Positions 1 through 8,243 of a stretch of DNA of 64,000 bases are shown piece by piece. Where the stretch lies: the NCBI GenBank assembly GCA_964551195.1, contig CAZKBI010000002.1, forward strand, positions 1-64,000. The letters are read 5' to 3'. Source of the stretch: CAYZPB01 sp964551195 (lineage in GTDB: Bacteria > Bacillota > Bacilli > Tepidibacillales > Tepidibacillaceae). Numbering within the stretch: the first letter of the stretch is position 1; every line of letters starts with the position of its first letter. The notes beneath the pieces were generated by a model. It worked only from the letters and a program-made list of their open reading frames with translations, did not search any database and was not told the origin of the DNA. Both the position numbers and the translations under genes were made by a program.

Positions 1-55
1 AACCTGCGACCTCCGGGTTATGAGCCCGACGAGCTGCCAGCTGCTCCACCCCGCG
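1..55 (-). tRNA. initiator tRNA-Met (CAT), 3' part cut off by the window edge
   Basis: Read on the minus strand the RNA starts CGCGGGG at 55 and runs through a D-arm and an anticodon arm with CAT (complement of bases 20-22) flanked by the GGGCTCATAACCC stem-loop. The three G:C pairs of that stem and the C at position 1 of the acceptor are marks of initiator tRNA. The window ends inside the T-arm, so the 3' end is missing. Confidence 0.92.
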
Positions 56-85
56 ACGTTAACAAAAAAATTTGAATGCTTTACA

Positions 86-114
86 ATTATACCTTATTAA
101 TTTGGTTATCTCAA
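86..114 (-). promoter_or_regulatory. promoter of tRNA-fMet
   Basis: On the minus strand TTGAGA (109-114) and TATAAT (86-91) are separated by exactly 17 bases, about 30 bases upstream of the tRNA 5' end. This fits a housekeeping sigma-A promoter. Confidence 0.75.
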
Positions 115-234
115 CCTTTTTATCTTATTAAATTGTGATATGTTTAAGTTGCAACAGTTGCTAGTGTACTATTTAAAGTATGGTTTGTCAAACTTATATA
201 TTCATATAAATTAAAAAATCGTGAGGTGATAAAG

Positions 235-1083
235 ATGTTTGCCGATTTACATATTCATACACACTATTCTGATGGACTTGATGGTCCAGCTACAGTTGTC
301 GAGAAAGCTCTTGCTCAGAAACTTGCAGCAATTGCAATTACTGACCATGATTCTGTATCGGGTATTGCTGAAGCTATTGCTGCTGCGAGCAGTTCAGAAA
401 ATCTACAGATTATCCCGGGGATTGAGCTTAGCACAACTAATAAGGGAAAGGATGTCCACATACTTGGCTATTTCATCGATTATAATAGTCCCTACCTGAT
501 TGAGCGGTTAAAAGAGTTGCGAAAAGCAAAAACAGCAAGAAATCAACTAATTATCGATAAACTGAATCAGCTTGGCATCGAAATTACCATCGATGAGGTA
601 AATGCTAAAGCAATTTCATCAGATACCAGAGTAGGCAGACCACATATTGCGCAAGTTTTATCTGAAAAGGGTGTAGTAAAAAGTATTGGTGAAGCATTTA
701 GTAAATATCTATCCACGGGTGGCTTAGCCTATGTTAAAACAGAGTCGGTTTCACCTGAACAAGGAGTCGACATAGTAAAAAACGCGGGAGGTGCGGCTGT
801 TGTTGCTCACCCAGGGATTTATAAGGATGACCTCTTGCTGCAACGACTGATTGACTATGGGTTAGATGGTATTGAAGTATATCACCCAGATCACAACCCA
901 CAAACAACTAGCACGTTGAAAAATTTAGCTAGAAAGAACTCTTTAATCATTACTGCTGGTTCAGACTATCACGGCTTTCGTGATAACGTACCCTTTCACG
1001 CCGGAATTGGTAGTTACACTGTTCCCAGCAGTCATGTTGAACAACTCCAATTAATTGCAAATAAAAGAAAAAGAGACCTCTAG
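235..1083 (+). CDS. PHP-domain phosphoesterase (TrpH/YciV type)
   Basis: A 282-residue PHP-superfamily metal-dependent phosphoesterase. The metal ligands of the family are visible: HIHTH near residues 6-10, TDHDS at 36-40, a VAHPG motif in the second half and GSDYHG near the C-terminus. Proteins of this size and layout include the 3',5'-nucleoside bisphosphate phosphatase / 5'-3' exoribonuclease family (RNase AM, YciV), which removes the 5' end nucleotides of short RNAs and hydrolyses pAp. The exact substrate is inferred only. ATG 235 is chosen over GTG 226 because GAGGTG (223-228) then sits six bases upstream as a ribosome binding site; GTG 226 lies inside it. The gene stands alone and ends inside a terminator. 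Confidence 0.85.
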   Translation: MFADLHIHTHYSDGLDGPATVVEKALAQKLAAIAITDHDSVSGIAEAIAAASSSENLQIIPGIELSTTNKGKDVHILGYFIDYNSPYLIERLKELRKAKTARNQLIIDKLNQLGIEITIDEVNAKAISSDTRVGRPHIAQVLSEKGVVKSIGEAFSKYLSTGGLAYVKTESVSPEQGVDIVKNAGGAAVVAHPGIYKDDLLLQRLIDYGLDGIEVYHPDHNPQTTSTLKNLARKNSLIITAGSDYHGFRDNVPFHAGIGSYTVPSSHVEQLQLIANKRKRDL

Positions 1084-1093
1084 GTCTCTTTTT
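1068..1093. terminator. bidirectional intrinsic terminator
   Basis: A perfect 11-bp stem (1068-1078 with 1083-1093) and a TCTA loop, with T-runs on both strands. It overlaps the stop codon of the PHP gene and can also end transcription of the convergent DUF937 gene. Confidence 0.85.
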
Positions 1094-1107
1094 GTAAGTT
1101 GAATAAT

Positions 1108-1743
1108 CTACTTTAAGAGTTTAAGAATTGCATCTAAGAGATTGTTGGAGTCCTTTTTGCTTGATTTCTTGTTTTTACTATCTTCTTTACTACCAAACAG
1201 ATTACCAAAAAGGTCCGTCAGAACGTTATCTCCATCGCCACTAAACATATCAAGAACGACGTCCAGTACCCCACTCTTACTCCCACTGCCAACTAATCCG
1301 ATAAGCACCTGCGAAAGGTTGCCAAGATCCAGCGAACCCGCTTTTTTCTCTTGTCCTACGCTGCCCATGAGTAGTGGCGCTAACTGATTTAATATTCCTG
1401 ATACTTGGTCATTATCTAGACCAGATTCTTTAGCTAAATTATTCTGAACCCTTTCCTTATCGCTACCAAGAATATACCCGATAATTTTCGAGCCATCTTC
1501 AGTATCTACTGATTTTAAAGCCTTCTCTAAATCGCTTAGATCTTTATCCTGATGTTGACTAAGCGCATCGTAAAGTGATTTCGCTCCATCGGCTGTAGCA
1601 GCGTTTTTACCAAGACCAGCCAATAAAGTTGGTATTGCCAGTTCTGTTAACTTGGAAACCTCCTCTGGTTTCGCATCTACTGTTTTGCTAAGAGATTTCT
1701 GTACATTCCCATCCAAAAACTGCTGTATTAATTGTTCAAGCAT
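1108..1743 (-). CDS. DUF937 domain protein
   Basis: A 211-residue protein of the DUF937 family (COG5403), function unknown. It is made of amphipathic helices with the repeated 'LTELAIPTLLAGLGKN' and 'LAPLLMGSVGQ' type segments typical of that family, has no signal peptide or membrane span, and ends with a lysine/serine-rich linker and a short hydrophobic helix. The ATG at 1743 is preferred to the GTG three codons upstream, because that GTG is part of the AGAGGTG ribosome binding site. It lies 56 bases downstream of the DUF2207 gene and may be read through from it. Confidence 0.8.
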   Translation of the reverse strand: MLEQLIQQFLDGNVQKSLSKTVDAKPEEVSKLTELAIPTLLAGLGKNAATADGAKSLYDALSQHQDKDLSDLEKALKSVDTEDGSKIIGYILGSDKERVQNNLAKESGLDNDQVSGILNQLAPLLMGSVGQEKKAGSLDLGNLSQVLIGLVGSGSKSGVLDVVLDMFSGDGDNVLTDLFGNLFGSKEDSKNKKSSKKDSNNLLDAILKLLK

Positions 1744-1799
1744 TTCAATCACCTCTAATACAAATTTTTATACATTAAAAAGATTTATATTGCTATTAT

Positions 1800-3503
1800 T
1801 TATCGGGTGCCGCCACCCATTCCACCGCCACTAAAACCACCACCTCCGCCAAAAGAACTTCCTCCACCGAAGCCAGATGAGCGAGCAGTACTTGCAGCCG
1901 CACGACCAGCTGCAAAGGCAGTAAAATAAGAAGCCTGCATATAGGTTGTTGATAGATTATATGAAACCAGTGCCTGCTCACTAAAATCAGTCGGAACCGG
2001 ATAAACCTTCTCAAACTGTTCAATCGTTTTGTCAGCGATACCAAATAGTGTCGCAAACGTTAAGTAGTCTTGCCACAAAACTGCCTCTGAAATCCCTCGC
2101 TCATCTATTAGCGAAAAGTCTAAAAGAAACTTTTTAAATCCCATAATATTCTCGAGTTTCTGCTCACCATCTCGCGATAGCCCTAGCGGCTTACTCTCTT
2201 TAGTTTTCTCATATATTTTTAGATCGCGAAGCGTTCTTTCACCCTCCGACTTGGCATCATTAACAATATCCAGCAATGCCTGGTAATTTTTCTTCGAGTA
2301 TTTCTCTAACTCATTTTCTTGTAAAACTTGGTCCTCTCCGCTGGCTAATATCAGTAGCTCATATAGTTTCTCAGCTGTAAATCCTGCATTTACAGGGGGT
2401 TTTACCAATCTAAGTGAAATACTCTCCTTCACCCGTCCAAAGAAACCTACGCTCTTTTCGCCTATTTGTTCTAAGCAGTTTTCATTAATCAACCTCAGAA
2501 AAGCTGCCCCAATCAAATTACCGTCCTCTTTTGCTTGTCCAAAATCCTTAGCTAATATATAGGCCGCTTCGATATCTCCATTAAAGGGGATATCACGAAA
2601 ATAGTTAGCGTTTTTATATAATTGGCTAAGTTTTCTTTGTCTTTTAATAGCTTTATAACCAACCGATCCGACAATCCCTATCGGTACCGCAATGGCAAGT
2701 ACCATTAAGACCTTTGCAAAAAAAGATGGTTCTTCAACCTCCCCCGGCACAGCTTCACCAGGCTGCTCATAATCACTACCAATAAAAGCTTCTTCTATTA
2801 CATCTGCGAAATACTGATTTGTTACTCTTTCGGGGCTGATTAAGCCCTTAACAAGACGGACCATTATTGTTACATGTTCTCTCTTACTCGACATTGGCGA
2901 GTTAGTATAAGCATAAACATGTCCATTTTCCATAAAATCAATCTGTCCATTAAAACCAAAAGCCCAGATGCCGGCACTATCTGGATTAAGCGCTCTACCA
3001 TTCTCCATATAAATATCAATTGTAACATCCGTTGGAATCGTATCCATCTCTGGATTTACAAACTGAAAGTGTAAGCCGTCGTTATCAATGTAGGAACCAA
3101 CCATACCTCTAATTTTATAAGAGATAATATATTCGCGTTCACCATACTCTGAGAGCCCCCAGCATAGCTCGTAACCCTCCGCAGTCTCGACAATCCCATA
3201 TTGGCGGAATTTACTTTCAAAGCTTCCTTTGACGTTCCAGTTTTCTTTATAAGTAAATGCCCCATTAAGATCTCCTACATGAAAATTTTCGATTTGCATA
3301 CCATCAAGATTATTAATTACGATGTATCCCTCAGTTCCTTGGTCAAAATAACCCTTCCAGACCTGTGTGATATCCGCCGAGCCATCATTATTTAGAACTA
3401 CCTCTATATCAATATTCTCTACATTATTTACAGCACTAACTGCTGGTGCAAAAGCACACAGCAGTAAAAAAATACTTAAAAAAACTAATGAGATTTTTTT
3501 AAT
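1800..3503 (-). CDS. DUF2207 membrane protein with Gly-rich tail, apparently starting at ATT
   Basis: The frame that is open from ATG 3299 continues upstream for 68 more codons without a stop. The upstream part encodes a classic signal peptide (KK, then a hydrophobic stretch ending APAVSA) and the start of the extracellular DUF2207 domain ('VLNNDGSADITQVWKG'). No ATG, GTG or TTG lies in this frame. ATT at 3503-3501 is eight bases after GGAGG, so it is the likely start (567 residues); one missing A in the A7 tract (3494-3500) would instead allow TTG. A membrane span lies near residue 263-283, and the tail is a Gly/Ser-rich FGGGGGF-type segment common in this family. The gene follows lemA by 28 bases. 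LemA and DUF2207 proteins often occur together; their role is unknown. Confidence 0.8.
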   Translation of the reverse strand: MKKISLVFLSIFLLLCAFAPAVSAVNNVENIDIEVVLNNDGSADITQVWKGYFDQGTEGYIVINNLDGMQIENFHVGDLNGAFTYKENWNVKGSFESKFRQYGIVETAEGYELCWGLSEYGEREYIISYKIRGMVGSYIDNDGLHFQFVNPEMDTIPTDVTIDIYMENGRALNPDSAGIWAFGFNGQIDFMENGHVYAYTNSPMSSKREHVTIMVRLVKGLISPERVTNQYFADVIEEAFIGSDYEQPGEAVPGEVEEPSFFAKVLMVLAIAVPIGIVGSVGYKAIKRQRKLSQLYKNANYFRDIPFNGDIEAAYILAKDFGQAKEDGNLIGAAFLRLINENCLEQIGEKSVGFFGRVKESISLRLVKPPVNAGFTAEKLYELLILASGEDQVLQENELEKYSKKNYQALLDIVNDAKSEGERTLRDLKIYEKTKESKPLGLSRDGEQKLENIMGFKKFLLDFSLIDERGISEAVLWQDYLTFATLFGIADKTIEQFEKVYPVPTDFSEQALVSYNLSTTYMQASYFTAFAAGRAAASTARSSGFGGGSSFGGGGGFSGGGMGGGTR

Positions 3504-3531
3504 AACAAACCCCTCCAGTAAGTAACCAGAA

Positions 3532-4083
3532 TTATCTCATGTCTGGCATATCGGCCTTACTCTCAACAGCTTCAAGATAAACACGTTGAGCAAAGCCAAG
3601 TGGTCCTGCAATTAAAGATGTTGGGAACATTCTAATCGCACGGTTTAGTTTAGTAACAGAATCATTATAGATTTGCCTGCTAGTTCTAACCATATTTTCA
3701 TAGAGATTTACAGACTCCATTGTTGTTATATAAGTCTGATCTGCTTTTAACTCTGGATAACTCTCTGCAATCGCCATAATCCTGCTTAAAGCATCTGTAA
3801 TTATCGTTTCCTGTTCCACAACCTCTTGCGGTGAAGAATCACGCGTAATCGTTCTCCGCAGTTTTATCGTATCTGTGATCGCCTTATACTCATACTCTGC
3901 GTAACCTTTTGTAAGGTCAAGTAAAGCAGTTAAAGCATCCCAACGCGTTGATAGCTGAACGCCAATCTGTGACATTGCATTGTTAACATTCTCATCGTAG
4001 TTAACCAGTGAACGCTGTACTGAAATAACCCACAAGACAATAATGACTATTAACGCAATAACAATAGCGAAAAAATAACCCAT
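3532..4083 (-). CDS. lemA: LemA family protein
   Basis: A 183-residue protein with one N-terminal membrane anchor (about residues 4-23) followed by a helical LemA domain with the expected 'LVNYDENVNNAMSQIGVQL' start and 'RQIYNDSVTKLNRAIRMFP' region. LemA proteins are membrane-anchored helical-bundle proteins of unclear function. GGAGGGG lies five bases before the ATG. The gene leads a probable two-gene unit with the DUF2207 protein. Confidence 0.92.
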   Translation of the reverse strand: MGYFFAIVIALIVIIVLWVISVQRSLVNYDENVNNAMSQIGVQLSTRWDALTALLDLTKGYAEYEYKAITDTIKLRRTITRDSSPQEVVEQETIITDALSRIMAIAESYPELKADQTYITTMESVNLYENMVRTSRQIYNDSVTKLNRAIRMFPTSLIAGPLGFAQRVYLEAVESKADMPDMR

Positions 4084-4205
4084 CTAAACCCCTCCGTTCA
4101 ATATTATTAAAAATTAATATACTATATGTTTTATTATAACCAATGAGAGACAAATTATATAGTGGCTAAGAAAATTAAAAAATTCGGCAGAAATATAATA
4201 ATGTA

Positions 4206-4234
4206 TTGAATATCACTGGAACATATACTATAAT
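4206..4234 (+). promoter_or_regulatory. promoter of the SDR gene
   Basis: TTGAAT (4206-4211), a 17-base spacer and TATAAT (4229-4234), about 75 bases upstream of the SDR start. Confidence 0.65.
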
Positions 4235-4308
4235 GAAAAACAACATCGCTCATTTTGAGCAATCTCGAGATGTTAATAGAAGTTTTAGATAAAAGAGGAG
4301 GAGAAAGA

Positions 4309-5073
4309 ATGAAATTAGAAAACAAAGTTGCAGTTATTACTGGGGCAGCATCAGGTATGGGAAAAGCAATAGCGACTCTCTTTGCAGCTGAAGGTGCAAA
4401 AGTTGTTGCTGCCGATTTAAATGCAGAGGGGCTACAGGCTGTTGTTGACGCAATCGTTGCTGGTGGCGGAACGGCAATCGCCGTGCCAACAAATGTTACG
4501 AAGGAAGAAGAAATTGAAAAGATGATAAATGCTGCAGTAGAGCACTATGGTAAGCTCGATATATTGATAAATAACGCAGGGATTATGGATAATTTTGTAA
4601 CAGTTGGTAGCCTTTCAAACGATCTATGGAATCGCGTTATTGCAATCAACCTGACTGCACCAATGATGGCATCACGTCTTGCACTTAACATTATGAAGGA
4701 ACAAGAAACTGGTGGATCAATCGTTAATACTGCCTCAGTTGGTGGACTTTTTGGAACAAGAGGCGGGGCTTCTTATGTTGCTTCCAAGCATGGCTTGATT
4801 GGACTAACTAAGAACATCGCTGCAACCTATGGACAATTTGGAATTCGTTGTAATGCAATTGCTCCAGGTGCAGTTAACACAAATATCGGTGCAACAATCA
4901 CTGCGCCAGATATGCTGGGTCTTGAAGCACTATCTAAAGGTGCTGCTTCTGATAACGCTCCTAGTGGTGAGCCAGAGGAAATAGCACAAGCTGCTTTATT
5001 CCTTGCTTCTGATGATGCAAGTTTTGTAAACGGTATAACTTTGGTAGCTGATGGTGGCTGGACAGCAAACTAA
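4309..5073 (+). CDS. short-chain dehydrogenase/reductase (FabG / glucose dehydrogenase-like)
   Basis: A 254-residue classical SDR. Visible motifs are the NAD(P)-binding TGAASGMG (residues 11-18), NNAG (88-91), the catalytic Ser143 and YVASK with Tyr156 and Lys160, and the 'APGAVNT' loop. The C-terminus 'FVNGITLVADGGWTAN' is typical. The substrate cannot be told; 3-oxoacyl-ACP reductase, glucose 1-dehydrogenase and 2,3-butanediol-type enzymes share this pattern. Acidic Asp36 after the second beta strand suggests NAD rather than NADP. ATG 4309 is chosen because GAGGAGGAG (4295-4303) directly precedes it; the frame is open further upstream but without conserved sequence. It stands alone. Confidence 0.88.
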   Translation: MKLENKVAVITGAASGMGKAIATLFAAEGAKVVAADLNAEGLQAVVDAIVAGGGTAIAVPTNVTKEEEIEKMINAAVEHYGKLDILINNAGIMDNFVTVGSLSNDLWNRVIAINLTAPMMASRLALNIMKEQETGGSIVNTASVGGLFGTRGGASYVASKHGLIGLTKNIAATYGQFGIRCNAIAPGAVNTNIGATITAPDMLGLEALSKGAASDNAPSGEPEEIAQAALFLASDDASFVNGITLVADGGWTAN

Positions 5074-5106
5074 TCTCACTAAATATAAAAAACATGTAAA
5101 TAAAAT

Positions 5107-5137
5107 AAAACCCTGTTAGTTTAACTAACAGGGTTTT
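5107..5137. terminator. bidirectional intrinsic terminator
   Basis: A perfect 14-bp inverted repeat (5107-5120 with 5124-5137) around a TTA loop with T-rich sequence on both sides, between the convergent SDR and tatA genes. Confidence 0.88.
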
Positions 5138-5142
5138 ATTTA

Positions 5143-5409
5143 TTATGCACTCTCTTGTTCTTTGTTTTCCGGATCAGTTACAGACGTTACAGACTCTTCC
5201 ACATCATCTTTGATTGCTTTCATATCATCTTTTAGTTCTTTAATAACTTCTTTTTCATCTTCGTGTAATTCCTTAGTAGCAGATTTAAATTCTCTTAGTG
5301 TTGAACCAGCAGCTCTTCCTAGCTCCGGCAATTTGTTTGGTCCAAAAATTATTAAGGCAATAACTAAAATCAGAATTAAACCCGGTATGCCAATACCTGC
5401 TATTCCCAT
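5143..5409 (-). CDS. tatA: twin-arginine translocase subunit TatA/TatE
   Basis: An 88-residue TatA-family protein: one N-terminal membrane helix (about residues 5-22), the FGPNKLPELGRAAG hinge and a basic amphipathic helix ending FKSATKEL, then a charged acidic tail. TatA oligomers form the pore for folded proteins with a twin-arginine signal. AAAGGAGGT lies six bases upstream of the ATG. No tatC is present in the window, so the partner must be elsewhere. Confidence 0.93.
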   Translation of the reverse strand: MGIAGIGIPGLILILVIALIIFGPNKLPELGRAAGSTLREFKSATKELHEDEKEVIKELKDDMKAIKDDVEESVTSVTDPENKEQESA

Positions 5410-5625
5410 ATCTCTACCTCCTTTAAGAACTATTTAGCTTCTTCTCTTTTTCTAAATATACTATACCACAAATATTCGAAGATTTCTTTGTAAAGCAAAT
5501 TATATCTTATTAGATGCAATATTACCACCAAAAAGTATATTTCGCAAATGTATATCTAACAGCAACTGCTACCATCTAAAAGCAACATACTGTATAATAA
5601 AGAGAGTTGAATTGGGGGTGCGCAA

Positions 5626-6429
5626 ATGAAATACAGTTTAGTTGTTCGAGACGACAAATTATCATTAGAGACAGCAAAACAATTTAAAGAATATGCCAAA
5701 AAACATCAATTAATCAATGACGACAAGGAACCTGCAATCGTTATCTCAATCGGTGGCGATGGCACCTTTCTCGACGCCTTTCATCAGCACAGTAGGCGCT
5801 TACAGGAGACAGCGTTTTTAGGTGTACATACCGGCCACTTGGGCTTCTATGCGGATTGGCAGATTAAAGATATAGAGACCTTAGTAAGGATGATTGCTAC
5901 GAACAAAAAATTTAAGATTAGTCAATATCCACTTGTTAAGGTTACTATTTATACCGCTGAGGGCGATCATGAAATTATTGCCTTAAATGAGTTTGTTGTA
6001 AAAAGCCGAAGGAAGAGCCTTGTAATGAAGGTTAAAATTAACGATATTGACTTTGAAACCTTCCGCGGCGACGGCCTATGCATTGCAACACCGTCTGGCA
6101 GTACTGCCTATAACAAAAGTGTTGGTGGAGCGATTATTCATCCGTCATTTGAGTCAATGCAACTGAGCGAGATTGCTTCACTAAATAATCGCGTTTACCG
6201 CACAATCGGCTCTTCGCTTTTATTGCCAAAAGAACACACAATTCAACTATTCCCGGAGTATGATGGGGAGTTGGCTATTTCCTATGATCATTTTTACCTA
6301 AAATTTGATAAAATACAAAAAATAATATGCGCTGTTGCTGAAGAGAAAATCAGGTTTATTCGCTATCGTCCATTTCCTTTCTGGAACCGGGTCGCAAATG
6401 CTTTCATTGGCGAGCAACACCGGAATTAA
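5626..6429 (+). CDS. nadK: NAD kinase
   Basis: A 267-residue ATP-dependent NAD kinase, which makes NADP from NAD. The signature GGDGT is at residues 43-47, followed by GVHTGHLGFYADW, the FRGDGLCIATPSGSTAYNKS nucleotide-binding block and a C-terminal RFRPFPFW-like end. The whole sequence pattern is closer to the Bacillus NadK form than to the usual clostridial one, as far as memory of those sequences allows. GGGGGTG precedes the ATG by six bases. The TATAAT at 5593-5598 is a possible -10 box, but the -35 region is poor. Confidence 0.93.
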   Translation: MKYSLVVRDDKLSLETAKQFKEYAKKHQLINDDKEPAIVISIGGDGTFLDAFHQHSRRLQETAFLGVHTGHLGFYADWQIKDIETLVRMIATNKKFKISQYPLVKVTIYTAEGDHEIIALNEFVVKSRRKSLVMKVKINDIDFETFRGDGLCIATPSGSTAYNKSVGGAIIHPSFESMQLSEIASLNNRVYRTIGSSLLLPKEHTIQLFPEYDGELAISYDHFYLKFDKIQKIICAVAEEKIRFIRYRPFPFWNRVANAFIGEQHRN

Positions 6430-6629
6430 TCCGATAATAAATTATATTATTATGCATAAATTCAATTTTTATCTTTGCATAACCCCTGGTCTAATTGCTG
6501 TAATTCTAAAGATTGCATAAAGCTAAGTTTTTTTATGTATTATACTGTCTAAATAATATAATGTTACTTTTTTATATATTTTTAGGTTAATTTGTACCAA
6601 TTTTAACTTATTAATCAATTTTTATTAAA

Positions 6630-6658
6630 TTGAAAGCATGATATGATTAAAGTGTAAT
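6630..6658 (+). promoter_or_regulatory. promoter of the small two-gene cassette
   Basis: TTGAAA (6630-6635), 17-base spacer, TGTAAT (6653-6658), about 20 bases before the first gene. The region from the nadK stop to here (6430-6629) is AT-rich and shows no gene or clear terminator. Confidence 0.55.
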
Positions 6659-6678
6659 CAGAAGAAAGGAGTTTTATT

Positions 6679-6849
6679 ATGACCTCGAAAAACCAAGCAA
6701 TTATTCCATCCTCTATCAATGAATTTAAGACCTTCAAGCTAAACGGCATGCTACGTGATGTAAAAAGATTATCAAATGATGAGTTAATGCTTGTAAAGAA
6801 AGAGATTGACAGTATGCTCTCCTATGAGGAGCAAGCAGTATATGAGTGA
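6679..6849 (+). CDS. small protein of unknown function (56 aa), first gene of cassette
   Basis: Not recognised. A 56-residue ORF with a strong ribosome binding site (GAAAGGAG, 6664-6671) eight bases before its ATG and a promoter just upstream. The protein is charged and probably helical in its second half (KRLSNDELMLVKKEIDSML), with no signal peptide and no cysteines. Its stop codon lies inside the start of the next gene: the ATG at 6842 precedes the TGA at 6847-6849, giving an 8-base overlap. This arrangement strongly suggests that both ORFs are translated and coupled. It is shorter than most automated ORF cut-offs. Confidence 0.65.
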   Translation: MTSKNQAIIPSSINEFKTFKLNGMLRDVKRLSNDELMLVKKEIDSMLSYEEQAVYE

Positions 6850-7060
6850 TAAAAACTTTTCTTTAAATTCACTTATCGAGTTGTATAAAACGCTAGATGA
6901 GTCGAAGATTTTACTCGAAGATATTATTGACAAAATTGGTCAGGAGCATTATAACTCATTGGCTTCACTGCCCCCAGATATTCAGAAAATCGTTGAGACT
7001 ACCCTGAAATTAACCCCTGAGCAGAGAACTACACTGATGCGATTCATTGAATCCTTGTAA
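6842..7060 (+). CDS. small helical protein of unknown function (72 aa), second gene of cassette
   Basis: Not recognised. A 72-residue, mostly helical, acidic protein starting MSDKNFSLNSLIELYKTLD. The ATG at 6842 is preferred over upstream in-frame codons because it overlaps the stop of the preceding small gene and has GAGGAG (6824-6829 region) at a usable distance. The C-terminal 'LTPEQRTTLMRFIESL' resembles a helical protein-protein interaction segment, but no named domain is evident. Because the two genes overlap, the products may act together. Confidence 0.65.
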   Translation: MSDKNFSLNSLIELYKTLDESKILLEDIIDKIGQEHYNSLASLPPDIQKIVETTLKLTPEQRTTLMRFIESL

Positions 7061-7087
7061 AATTATATAATTTAGTTCTTATAATAA

Positions 7088-7132
7088 AGAGCTTTGCTTA
7101 TCTGGAATAATCCTCCATTTAAACAAAGCTCA
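7088..7132 (-). terminator. terminator of membrane-protein copy 1
   Basis: On the minus strand a 12-bp stem (7120-7131 with 7089-7100, one G:U pair) closes a 19-base loop and is followed by a T-rich run. The loop and stem are nearly identical to the terminator of copy 2 (8381-8429). Confidence 0.75.
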
Positions 7133-7166
7133 TTTATTATTTATAACTCAAATTAAACTATAATTA

Positions 7167-8066
7167 TTATGCTTTCGCTTTTTTTCTAATTAGCGGCTGG
7201 TCCTTAGCCCAGAGACGCTCTTTAAAGAGAAACAGCGCAAAGAAAATAATAACACCTAAAATTGGTCCATAGAAAAATTGAGATATATGATCTTGCGCTA
7301 TGGAGTCAGAAATCGCAACTGGGAATCCGCCGCCCATTGCAATAATTGAAGCAGCTAAAGCAACTGGCCATACCCAGTCTTTTCTATAAACAACTGCAAT
7401 ACAGATGACTAAGAATGCGAACGCGCCAACCCATAGGAATTGTTGAACCAATTCAAACATAAGTTGATCGTTCACGTTCATTTTAGCCCACGCTCTGTGC
7501 GGAGCTGCAGCACTAGGCACGCCTTTAGTTGCTGCTTGCATTTTTGCCATTTGGTTTCCGCCCATCATTTTGTTAAGAGCAGCGTTACCATTCATGAATG
7601 TCATTACAAATGCCATACCAAATACTAAGCTTGTAATCCACACCTTAGCTTCATATCTCTCAACGTAAACCAATAGAGTCAGGAATACGATTGCTCCAAG
7701 AAAGAATGTGCTGAAGTGATATGGCGCTAAACCGACCATCATTGGGAACATTGCCATCATCCAGCCACCGAAAATAGAAATAACGCTGCCAATAAATCCA
7801 TAGATAAATGCCCATTTCTTCTGGTAGAAATAACCTACTGAAGAGACTAACATAAGTACTCCAGCAAGCATTAGTAATCCTGAGAAAAATGGCTGATGAA
7901 TATCTTGCATGATAACTCCTGGTGGTTTACCAGCTTCTGCGAATCCCTTTAAAATTAATGAATAATTTTCGAATAGAAAATAAATTGCAAGAATCGGAAC
8001 TGCAAGTCCAGCAATACCTGTAACAAAACCTGCTATAATGTTTTTCTTTTCAATCTTCTTTGCCAC
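7167..8066 (-). CDS. unrecognised 8-span membrane protein, tandem copy 1
   Basis: Family not recognised. A 299-residue integral membrane protein with about eight hydrophobic spans (near residues 10-30, 60-80, 86-106, 118-135, 143-159, 205-227, 232-252, 262-282) and a lysine-rich tail. By eye it is about three-quarters identical to the next gene upstream. The most conserved block is residues 145-200: FMNGNAALNK, a Met-rich MGGNQMA segment and APHRAWAKMNVND. Three histidines (57, 117, 190) and several methionines in the central loop are kept in both copies; a metal-binding or redox role is possible but is only a guess. GTG is the start, ten bases after GGAGG. It is transcribed alone from its own promoter and long leader. 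Confidence 0.72.
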   Translation of the reverse strand: MAKKIEKKNIIAGFVTGIAGLAVPILAIYFLFENYSLILKGFAEAGKPPGVIMQDIHQPFFSGLLMLAGVLMLVSSVGYFYQKKWAFIYGFIGSVISIFGGWMMAMFPMMVGLAPYHFSTFFLGAIVFLTLLVYVERYEAKVWITSLVFGMAFVMTFMNGNAALNKMMGGNQMAKMQAATKGVPSAAAPHRAWAKMNVNDQLMFELVQQFLWVGAFAFLVICIAVVYRKDWVWPVALAASIIAMGGGFPVAISDSIAQDHISQFFYGPILGVIIFFALFLFKERLWAKDQPLIRKKAKA

Positions 8067-8237
8067 GATAAATTTTCCTCCTTTAATAAAATAAGAATCA
8101 GTGCTTTTTGTATTAAAATAAATAATTAAACAAAACTAAAATCAACTAGTAATTGATACTAAGCTGATCTTTTTAGCATTTCACCTGCCCTTCAATTAAA
8201 ATTTGTTATGAGAACCCCTAATAAAAGAGATTCGCTT
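8067..8237 (-). promoter_or_regulatory. long 5' leader of copy 1
   Basis: The predicted transcript start (near 8237) is about 170 bases before the GTG. The leader shares several blocks with the leader of copy 2: a six-codon upstream ORF, then eight bases later an identical 13-base element (8138-8150 here, 9460-9472 there), then an AT-rich stretch up to the ribosome binding site. Short complementary segments (AATTGA with TCAATT, or TCAA with TTGA) could form alternative hairpins in this copy. It matches no riboswitch class that I recognise. Confidence 0.5.
8159..8179 (-). CDS. candidate leader peptide (6 codons) upstream of copy 1
   Basis: ATG CTA AAA AGA TCA GCT TAG, encoding MLKRSA. AAGGG lies eight bases upstream as a ribosome binding site. 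The equivalent position in the leader of copy 2 also holds a six-codon ORF ending in TAG, although the codons have diverged. Keeping length and frame while the sequence changes is what a translated regulatory ORF would show; chance cannot be excluded for so short an ORF. Confidence 0.4.
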   Translation of the reverse strand: MLKRSA

Positions 8238-8243
8238 ACTATC

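Noticed and set aside
7440..7628. Antisense ORFs of about 62 codons opposite both membrane-protein copies (also 8738-8926)
   Set aside because: They are similar to each other only because the genes on the other strand are duplicates; no ribosome binding site and no independent features.
8067..8237. Known riboswitch (c-di-GMP, FMN, cobalamin, ydaO types) in the duplicated leaders
   Set aside because: The conserved core motifs of these classes are not present; only short local similarities such as AGGTGA were seen, and these serve as ribosome binding site.
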